Source of the DNA: Acidobacteriota bacterium
GTDB lineage: Bacteria; Acidobacteriota; Terriglobia; Terriglobales; Acidobacteriaceae
Reading direction: 5' to 3'
NCBI GenBank assembly: GCA_023410055.1
Contig: JAEYQK010000074.1
Location: forward strand, 1 to 10,052
Length of the DNA stretch: 10,052 nt
Part shown: one piece after another, positions 1 to 4,968 of the stretch
How positions within the stretch are numbered: position 1 is the first letter of the stretch
How the letters are laid out: each line of letters opens with the position of its first letter
Made by a program: the position numbers and the translations under genes
Notes under the pieces: generated by a model
Told to the model about the DNA's origin: nothing
Database searches by the model: none
The model's input: the letters and a program-made list of their open reading frames with translations, nothing else

Positions 1-19
1 CTAGTCAGGAGAGTCAAAA

Positions 20-51
20 CGGAAGAGTGCGGCCACTGTCGCACTCTTCCG
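20..51 (-). terminator. Perfect 12-bp hairpin, possible minus-strand terminator
   Basis: Bases 20-31 and 40-51 are exact reverse complements (12 bp, arm cggaagagtgcg) around an 8-base loop. Read on the minus strand, the hairpin is followed by GTTTTGACTC, a short T-run, whereas the plus-strand side has no T-run. It lies about 130 bases downstream of the 3' end of the tRNA remnant on the same strand, so it could have ended the original tRNA transcript. The four-T tail is short for an intrinsic terminator, so it may instead be a plain stem-loop. Confidence 0.4.
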
Positions 52-183
52 GAAGGCATTTCCACCCCTACCTCGGTGTAGTTGGAGGTCATTCTGTGAC
101 GCGATTGAAGCACACCCCGACGTTGTAAGCGAAAGTTTTGGAACAGAATTGAGATAAGAGAGGTTTGTAAGTGATTGAAAACA

Positions 184-207
184 TGGTGGCCAGGGACGGA
201 ATCGAAC
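184..207 (-). other. tRNA 3'-end remnant, probable att site of the island
   Basis: On the minus strand these 24 bases read GTTCGATTCCGTC followed by CCTGGCCACCA. This matches the last base of a T-stem 5' strand, a TTCGATT T loop, the T-stem 3' strand CCGTC, the acceptor 3' strand CCTGGCC, discriminator A and an encoded CCA. The next bases upstream on that strand (GATA) no longer pair properly with the T stem, and no D arm or 5' acceptor strand (expected GGCCAGG) follows, so the tRNA is cut short. Tyrosine-recombinase elements commonly integrate at tRNA 3' ends, leaving a duplicated 3' fragment at the far end. The polarity puts host DNA at positions below 184 and island DNA above 207. tRNA-Phe is my best guess for the source gene, from memory of its 3' end; this is uncertain. 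Confidence 0.72.
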
Positions 208-214
208 TATCCAG

Positions 215-229
215 CGTGTTGAGAACACG
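215..229. repeat. Short inverted repeat beside the att core
   Basis: CGTGTT (215-220) and AACACG (224-229) form a perfect 6-bp inverted repeat around GAG, seven bases inside the island from the tRNA remnant. A recombinase or excisionase core-type site is possible. On the minus strand it superficially resembles an anticodon arm (loop TTCTCAA), but the spacing to the T loop is too short and the rest of a tRNA is absent. Confidence 0.35.
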
Positions 230-286
230 TAAGTTATTGATTCTACAAGAGGCGAAAAGGGCAAAAAGGGCCCAAAGACCGATTCC

Positions 287-308
287 ATTGTACGATTATT
301 GTACGATT
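287..308. repeat. 11-bp tandem direct repeat (attgtacgatt x2)
   Basis: The sequence attgtacgatt occurs at 287-297 and again immediately at 298-308 with no mismatch. It lies about 80 bases inside the island from the att core. Arm-type integrase sites and excisionase sites in tRNA-targeting elements are often short direct repeats near the att core, so this is a candidate. Binding is inferred, not shown. Confidence 0.4.
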
Positions 309-456
309 TTCTTTTCGATTTCTTCGCCGGGATCGACAGCGATACAGTAGGTAGGCCGAATGGATTATACGCGATTTCGCCTCGCGCGTTGAACGGTTCT
401 TCGCAGCTTCAAATGGAATGAGGTACGAGTCTCTTTGCTGAATTTGACTACCTGAT

Positions 457-741
457 CTACGCTGCGATCCGCAGCTGGCGATGAACTCGCAGAACGACAG
501 ATTCAGGGATGCGTAGAGTTTTATATTGTCGTTTGAATCGTGTCTCCTCGCCACCCCAACACAACACGCCAGGCTCGTTTTCGAACATCCGTCGTATGGT
601 TCTCTCGCTGAGTTGCCAAAGCTTCGCCAACTCGGCGACGGAGTAATGCTTTTCGGTCGATAGTCCATCCGCGAGTTCCTGGCCAAAGGAAGGCCCAGTG
701 TTCGCGACAGACCTCACCGACTTTCGCGGGAAGTGCGCCAC
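457..741 (-). CDS. Excisionase-like helix-turn-helix protein
   Basis: This small protein is probably a DNA-binding factor of the element, possibly an excisionase or regulator. From the GTG at 741 it is 94 residues. A helix-turn-helix covers roughly residues 33-54: HYSVAELAKLWQLSERTIRR, with the S-x-R-T-I-R-R recognition helix. It continues as MFENEPGVL and then a basic strand region ending in LRIPESVVLRVHRQL. This layout (ELA-LW-LSERTIRR-F-EPGV-LRIPESV) matches a family often found beside tyrosine integrases; that is recalled from memory. The start is uncertain. GTG 741 has GGGGA six bases upstream, while an in-frame GTG at 789 would add 16 residues but lacks a ribosome site. No ATG is in frame. 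Its stop is about 250 bases from the att remnant, the usual place for such a gene, although the integrase normally beside it is missing. Confidence 0.7.
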   Translation of the reverse strand: MAHFPRKSVRSVANTGPSFGQELADGLSTEKHYSVAELAKLWQLSERTIRRMFENEPGVLCWGGEETRFKRQYKTLRIPESVVLRVHRQLRIAA

Positions 742-839
742 GGAAATTCCCCAAGTTGTTTTTGCAGCTATGGAGCTGCCAGAGCACACTTACCGTAGCG
801 TGGAGCGCAATAGCAGTCCAAGACTTTGTTGGAACTGGA

Positions 840-867
840 ATAATAGACACGGGGAATAAGACCGCAA
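840..867 (-). promoter_or_regulatory. Candidate promoter of the HTH gene
   Basis: On the minus strand TTGCGG (867-862) and TATTAT (845-840) are separated by 16 bases. The -10 matches five of six consensus positions and the -35 three. It lies about 50 bases upstream of GTG 789 and 100 upstream of GTG 741. Support is by motif only. Confidence 0.25.
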
Positions 868-906
868 TTTGAGGAAGCGCGCATGGACCCGCTTCACGGT
901 CGAATA

Positions 907-935
907 TTTACTTTCGCTTTTTATTCTCCTATACT
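907..935 (+). promoter_or_regulatory. Candidate promoter giving a leaderless transcript
   Basis: TTTACT (907-912) and TATACT (930-935) are spaced by 17 bases, matching the sigma-70-type consensus at four and five of six positions. A start seven or eight bases beyond the -10 falls at 942-943, exactly on the ATG of the small plus-strand gene, which has no Shine-Dalgarno sequence. The two observations together suggest a leaderless mRNA. Confidence 0.3.
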
Positions 936-942
936 CTGTCCT

Positions 943-1113
943 ATGGATCCCCAGAAACAGAACGGAGCTTTGCTGATCGCGGCCTCGATCATCGCCGTTA
1001 TTCGGCTCCGAGGTGAGCCGATCAAGCCCAGCCCGAAACTGAGCGCTGTGGTGGCCGACTCTGTAGACCTAGCCAGGTTCGTATTACGTCAGATCGAAGG
1101 GCGCGCGCGCTAG
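943..1113 (+). CDS. Small protein of unknown function, 56 residues
   Basis: I do not recognise a named family. The frame opens further upstream (an ATG at 883), but I chose ATG 943 because the sequence becomes protein-like there (MDPQKQNGALLIAASIIAVI) and a promoter-like element sits just before it. Residues 8-21 are hydrophobic (ALLIAASIIAVIRL), either a short amphipathic or membrane helix or a packed core helix. A basic turn (RLRGEPIKPSPK) follows, then a second helix (VVADSVDLARFVLRQIE). I see no catalytic motif. It converges on the minus-strand gene that ends 23 bases away. The last codons lie in a GC-alternating run (1101-1110). It could be a small regulatory or accessory protein of the island. 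The reading frame could also be spurious, given its length. Confidence 0.5.
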   Translation: MDPQKQNGALLIAASIIAVIRLRGEPIKPSPKLSAVVADSVDLARFVLRQIEGRAR

Positions 1114-1136
1114 CTGGCCACCTCGTGTTGGAGCCC

Positions 1137-1442
1137 TTATTTCACCCTGTGTACCTTGTGCCGTTGACGCGCTTCGCTCAATCCTAGGCGGAGATCGGAG
1201 AGCAAGTCAGTATTTTGCTGAACGATGTGCGTTGGTGCGCCGGCCGCTGAATAGCGACCGAGCCAGCGCTCGATCTGCTCTGGCAGTGCGGTCACGTAGC
1301 GACCGTTTACGACGACCGGCATCCCCATCTTCGCCCATCGCTGTGCTACCGTATCTGGCTGCCCCAAATAGCGCGCGATACTCTGCCATCCCGTCAGAAC
1401 AGATTGTTTCGGTGCACGTTTCTGTTTCACACTTTTCGGCAT
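1137..1442 (-). CDS. Small DNA-binding-like protein (excisionase/MerR-type HTH)
   Basis: The protein is 101 residues from ATG 1442. Residues 1-13 are basic (KSVKQKRAPKQS). Residues 18-62 have the pattern GWQSIARYLGQPDTVAQRWAK, then GMPVVVNGRYVTALPEQIERWLGR. This fits the small winged helix-turn-helix of excisionase or MerR-like type: helix, turn, recognition helix with R-W, a G-M-P-V wing, then a helix ending in W-L. The C-terminal part (about 63-101) is polar and probably helical. Its role is probably sequence-specific DNA binding in element control; the target is unknown. It is transcribed away from hsdM, across a 234-base gap, so it could also affect the restriction operon. The ribosome site is weak (GAGG sits about 15 bases upstream). 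An inverted repeat lies 30-50 bases upstream and could be its own operator. Confidence 0.65.
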   Translation of the reverse strand: MPKSVKQKRAPKQSVLTGWQSIARYLGQPDTVAQRWAKMGMPVVVNGRYVTALPEQIERWLGRYSAAGAPTHIVQQNTDLLSDLRLGLSEARQRHKVHRVK

Positions 1443-1471
1443 GGCAGCACTTTCAATCCTCGAAATTACGG

Positions 1472-1492
1472 ATGCACCGCGAGCATGTGCAT
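1472..1492. promoter_or_regulatory. Inverted repeat ATGCAC-N9-GTGCAT, possible operator
   Basis: ATGCAC (1472-1477) and GTGCAT (1487-1492) are exact reverse complements with a 9-base spacer, so the half-sites are 15 bases apart centre to centre. It sits 30-50 bases upstream of the start of the minus-strand DNA-binding-like gene, a normal position for autoregulation. A match of this length can occur by chance. Confidence 0.25.
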
Positions 1493-1543
1493 GTTGTGGC
1501 CTGCTTCATCTGATTTGCTGACTCATTTGTGAATCTATTCGGA

Positions 1544-1572
1544 TTGTTCATCTCTGCTCATGGGGTTACACT
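1544..1572 (+). promoter_or_regulatory. Weak candidate promoter of the hsd operon
   Basis: TTGTTC (1544-1549) and TACACT (1567-1572) are spaced by 17 bases, matching consensus at three and four of six positions. They lie about 100 bases upstream of hsdM ATG 1677. The region 1443-1676 must hold the operon's promoter because hsdM is first, but no strong consensus stands out. An 11-bp palindrome, TTCAACTTGAA (1584-1594), lies just downstream of this candidate and could be a regulator site. Confidence 0.2.
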
Positions 1573-1676
1573 GAGTCGATATTTTCAACTTGAATTCGGC
1601 ACGTGGCTGATCATTGTTTGCGTGGTGGAGACCGTTGGCGTGTTCTCCTTCAAAAACAATCAGCGATTCGAGGGCT

Positions 1677-3716
1677 ATGCGACTCACACAGCAGCAACTT
1701 GAAACCCATCTCTGGGGAGCGGCTAATATTCTGCGCGGCAAGACCGCCGGACAGGACTACAAGAATTACATTTTGGGTCTCATGTTCTACAAGCGCCTGT
1801 GTGACCAGTGGGAGTTTGAAGCGGATGAGGCCATCGCCGAGCAGGAGCGCCAGCAAGGCCGTACATTCACTGACAAGCAAAAAGCAGTTTTCCGCGCCCA
1901 TCATAAGCACCGCTTCTCGATTCCAGACGGGAGCCGTTGGGGTGATGTCCTTGCCGCTTCCACAAATTTGGGCGAAGTGCTCACAAATGCGATGAAGGCG
2001 GTTGCGGATTCCAATGACGATCTGAAGGGCGTTTTCACAGTCAACTGGAACCAGCCCGCCCCAGACGGCAGCGGGAAGCCGCTCATTCCTAATGAAGTGG
2101 TCCACGCCCTAATCCAGCACTTCAACGCCTACGATCTTTCGAACGCCAGCGTCCCGCCGGATGTTCTCGGTCACGCGTACGAGTACCTGATTAAGAAGTT
2201 CGCCGACGATGCCGGTGCAAAGGCGGGAGAGTTCTTTACTCCGCCCGAAGTGGTCGAAACCCTGGTGCGGATTCTGGAGCCTATACCGGGCGATACCATC
2301 TATGACCCCACCTCGGGCAGCGGCGGCATGCTCGTCCATTGCGCCGACTATCTGCGTGAGCAAGGCCACCAGCCCACTGCCGCCTTCTACTTCGCCCAGG
2401 AGATGAACTGGGGCAACGCCGCCATCGGCAAAATCAACTCCGTTCTCCATGGCCTCGATGCCAAGATTGCCGCCGGAACCAGCACCATCACCGATCCATT
2501 TTTCAAGGAAGCCGATGGAACCATCAAGAAGTTCTCGCTGGTCCTAGCCAATTTCCCGTTCTCCGATGAGTTCTGGTGGTTGAAGCCCGAGCAGCAGACG
2601 GACGACAAGCAGAAGAAAGACAAGCTCAAGAAAGAAGTCTTCGGCAAGGAGGGCTACAGTGACCCGTTCCGGCGCTTCGGCAAGGGAACGGACTTCAAGG
2701 CCCCTCCCGCCGAATACGGTGATTACGCCTTCATACTGCACATCCTCGCTTCGCTCAGTGCCGAAGGTCGAGCCGGAATCGTATGTCCGCAGGGCGTATT
2801 CTCAAGAGGACAACCCGAAATTGAAGAAGAAACCGGGGAGTTAGACACCCAGGGCAATCCCAAGATTAAGCGCCGCAAGGCCGACGATGAGCACCTGATC
2901 CGCAAGGCGCTGCTCGATGCGCGGGTGATCGATGCCGTGATCTCGCTTCCGCTCAACGTCTTCTATGGCGCGGGTGTTCCGGCTTGCCTGTTGATCCTTC
3001 GCAGGCAGCGCCCGCCCGAGCGGCACGACAAGGTCTTGCTGGTCTACGCGGCCCGGCACTTCCGTGAACTTTCGAACCAGAATGAACTGCGGCCGCAGGA
3101 CGTGATGCGCATCCTCGTCCATGTTCACACCTATGGGGACGCGGCCAAAGTCCCCGGACTGGTCGAGAGGTACAGCACCCTGATCCGTGCGGAAATTGCC
3201 AAGCGGGAGCAAGAGGAAGTTGAACGGCTCGAAGCAGAGTATGCCGATTCCGTGGCGGCGCTGGAGAAGGTGGATGCCGCTATTGTCGAAGCTGTCAAAA
3301 AGGTCGATGAAGCCAAGGGAAAGACGGAGAAGACCAAGGCCGAGGCTGCTCTCGGCAAACTAGAGGCGCAGAAGGAGCGCCACAACAAGAAACTGGCTGA
3401 GCGGGATGAGAAGATCGCCGAAACCCACAGTCGCGCCGAAGATGACCGCGATGCTGTCGGACAAGTTGGCGCTGAACTATGTTCCCTGTATGACGATCCG
3501 GAAGAATTGCTCAAGCACGCTCGTGTTGTGGGCACCGAAGAAATTGAAGACAACGAGTTTAATCTCAATATTCCACGATACGTCGATACATTTGAACCAG
3601 AGCCGATAATTGACGTAGCCGACGCACTAAGGGGCCTAAAGGAAGCTGAGCAAGCTGTCCTGATGCACGAAGCTCTCCTAACCAAGCTTCTGCGAGGGGT
3701 TGGCTATGAGAAATGA
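1677..3716 (+). CDS. hsdM: Type I restriction-modification DNA methyltransferase subunit HsdM
   Basis: HsdM transfers a methyl group from S-adenosylmethionine to N6 of adenine in the target site, as part of M2S1, and is required for the R2M2S1 nuclease. The protein is 679 residues. Residues 3-45 form the HsdM N-terminal helical domain (LTQQQLETHLWGAANILRG). EFFTPPEVV is at 185-193. Motif I is DPTSGSGGML at 210-219, and motif IV is LANFPFS around N292. N-F-P-F replaces the usual N-P-P-F/Y, which I believe is a subgroup variant. A lysine-rich insert follows (residues about 304-325). Residues 502-600 are a long charged coiled coil, and the tail holds NLNIPRYVD and a helical end, making it longer than the roughly 500 residues of classic HsdM. 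ATG 1677 was chosen because homologues begin near LTQQQL and GAGGG lies just upstream. The upstream in-frame TTG at 1614 is unlikely. The gene overlaps hsdS by 11 bases. Confidence 0.95.
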   Translation: MRLTQQQLETHLWGAANILRGKTAGQDYKNYILGLMFYKRLCDQWEFEADEAIAEQERQQGRTFTDKQKAVFRAHHKHRFSIPDGSRWGDVLAASTNLGEVLTNAMKAVADSNDDLKGVFTVNWNQPAPDGSGKPLIPNEVVHALIQHFNAYDLSNASVPPDVLGHAYEYLIKKFADDAGAKAGEFFTPPEVVETLVRILEPIPGDTIYDPTSGSGGMLVHCADYLREQGHQPTAAFYFAQEMNWGNAAIGKINSVLHGLDAKIAAGTSTITDPFFKEADGTIKKFSLVLANFPFSDEFWWLKPEQQTDDKQKKDKLKKEVFGKEGYSDPFRRFGKGTDFKAPPAEYGDYAFILHILASLSAEGRAGIVCPQGVFSRGQPEIEEETGELDTQGNPKIKRRKADDEHLIRKALLDARVIDAVISLPLNVFYGAGVPACLLILRRQRPPERHDKVLLVYAARHFRELSNQNELRPQDVMRILVHVHTYGDAAKVPGLVERYSTLIRAEIAKREQEEVERLEAEYADSVAALEKVDAAIVEAVKKVDEAKGKTEKTKAEAALGKLEAQKERHNKKLAERDEKIAETHSRAEDDRDAVGQVGAELCSLYDDPEELLKHARVVGTEEIEDNEFNLNIPRYVDTFEPEPIIDVADALRGLKEAEQAVLMHEALLTKLLRGVGYEK

Positions 3717-4968
3717 TTGTTACCCTGGAGCCCCTTCTGAGTGGTCGAAACTTCCTGTCAGTGCGCTTGCGAAACAAAATCCCCGCTATCGAGTTGAGAA
3801 AGGTAAAGAATACCCGTTTGTCGAGATGTCCTCGATTGCAGAGAATTTCGGTGGAATTCTCAAGTACGACACGCGCAAGCTCGAAGGTTCTGGTTTGGCC
3901 CGCTTCAAAGAGCAAGATACTCTATTTGCAAAAATCACTCCGTGCCCAGAAAACGGCAAGATCGCATTTGTCGAAAAACTGCCCGCAGAAACGGGTCTTG
4001 GTTCCACTGAGTTTCTCGTGTTATCTCCGCTGTCGGAGACAGACCCTAAGTTTCTATACCATCTTCTATGTTCTCAGCCAGTTCGGGGCCGCGCTGTTTC
4101 ACGAATGGAAGGATCAACAGGACGGCAACGCGTACCAGACGATGTCTTTGATCGTCGCCTTCTCGTCCCAGTACCTAAACACGAAGAACAGTGTGCGATT
4201 GCACGTTTTCTCGATGCTCTCGATGAAGCAATTGCTCACAGACGTAATGCCGCAGAGAAGGCAAAGGAACTTCGTCATGCATTGTTGCAGGAGATGATGC
4301 CTCCTTGGGTTGGATTCAAGCAATTAGACATGGACCGAATGCCAAGTCATGTTGAGAGCATTCCCTTGGCATCGGATGTTTGCGATATAAAGAACGGCGC
4401 GACTCCCTCGCGGATAGAAGGTCGTTACTGGCGAAACGGTACAATACCGTGGCTCCCCACGGGTAAGGTGAATGAACGCAGAATCACATATGCCAATCAG
4501 CATGTGACCGACGTTGCGCTACGCGAGTGCAGTATTCAACTAATCCCATCGGGTTCAGTGCTGGTAGGAATGATTGGGCAAGGTAAGACGCGTGGCCTAT
4601 CGGCGTATCTCATGATCGATGCTTGCATCAATCAGAATTTTGGAGCCTTCACTCCTAAACGCAGAGTCGTAGGTAATTGGCTATTCCACTACTTCGATTT
4701 TCATTACAGCAGACTGCGCGAAATTGGAGGTGGTACCAATCAAGGCGCATTGAACTGCTATCTCCTCAAGCGCCTCAGACTTCCTCTTCCGAGCATGGAC
4801 AGTCAGAAGGAAGCGGCACGGGTTTTAGATACAGCTGAGGAGCTTGAAAGATCGCACATTGGTGTACTGGAGCAATTTGAGAAGCTCAAGAGAGCTTTGA
4901 TGCACGTCCTGTTTACTGGAAATGTTCGCATTGACCCAAAGCTGTTCAAGGAAGAGGCTTTTGCATGA
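3706..4968 (+). CDS. hsdS: Type I restriction-modification specificity subunit HsdS
   Basis: HsdS recognises the split DNA target and anchors two HsdM and two HsdR subunits. The protein is 420 residues, a normal length with both target-recognition domains. TRD1 covers about residues 8-130. The central conserved region follows (EGSTGRQRVPDDVF at 135-148, then PVPKHEEQCAIARFLDALDE and a helix to about 205). TRD2 covers about 217-365 (DIKNGATPSR, YWRNGTIPWLPTGKV, GMIGQGKTRG). The C-terminal conserved helix runs from LLKRLRLPLP to the end. The two long helices set the spacing of the half-sites. ATG 3706 lies inside hsdM with GAGGGG six bases upstream. The stop overlaps the hsdR start as ATGA. By eye its base composition is more AT-rich than the adjoining hsdM core and hsdR, as expected for exchangeable TRDs. 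The recognised sequence cannot be told from the protein alone. Confidence 0.95.
   Translation: MRNDCYPGAPSEWSKLPVSALAKQNPRYRVEKGKEYPFVEMSSIAENFGGILKYDTRKLEGSGLARFKEQDTLFAKITPCPENGKIAFVEKLPAETGLGSTEFLVLSPLSETDPKFLYHLLCSQPVRGRAVSRMEGSTGRQRVPDDVFDRRLLVPVPKHEEQCAIARFLDALDEAIAHRRNAAEKAKELRHALLQEMMPPWVGFKQLDMDRMPSHVESIPLASDVCDIKNGATPSRIEGRYWRNGTIPWLPTGKVNERRITYANQHVTDVALRECSIQLIPSGSVLVGMIGQGKTRGLSAYLMIDACINQNFGAFTPKRRVVGNWLFHYFDFHYSRLREIGGGTNQGALNCYLLKRLRLPLPSMDSQKEAARVLDTAEELERSHIGVLEQFEKLKRALMHVLFTGNVRIDPKLFKEEAFA

Larger units (their letters stand above)
1..456. other. Gene-free left boundary: host flank (1-183) and island end (208-456)
   Basis: No convincing coding region is seen here. The open frames that cross it have no recognisable domain, and one runs straight through the tRNA remnant. 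The stretch holds the hairpin, the tRNA 3' remnant, the inverted repeat and the tandem repeat listed separately. Bases 250-272 are purine-rich with repeated GGGC and A-runs. Between the att remnant and the HTH gene there are only about 250 bases, so no room for an integrase, and I saw no integrase fragment in the minus-strand translations here. Confidence 0.5.

Noticed and set aside
184..260. A complete tRNA gene on the minus strand, with an anticodon-like loop TTCTCAA around 219-225
   Set aside because: The T stem is broken on its 5' side, there is no D arm or 5' acceptor strand, and only seven bases separate the supposed anticodon stem from the T loop.
1..288. A minus-strand open frame of 95 codons
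   Set aside because: It reads through the tRNA remnant, has no domain and no ribosome site.
243..686. A minus-strand open frame of 147 codons
   Set aside because: It overlaps the HTH gene in another frame; the translation is arginine/serine-rich without family features.
1101..1110. GC-alternating run (gc x5) as a Z-DNA or repeat element
   Set aside because: It is ten bases inside the end of a coding frame and easily explained by arginine/alanine codons.
3131..3685. A serine-rich minus-strand frame opposite hsdM
   Set aside because: It is the antisense shadow of the HsdM coiled-coil codons; serine and alanine runs come from GCT/TTC-type complements.
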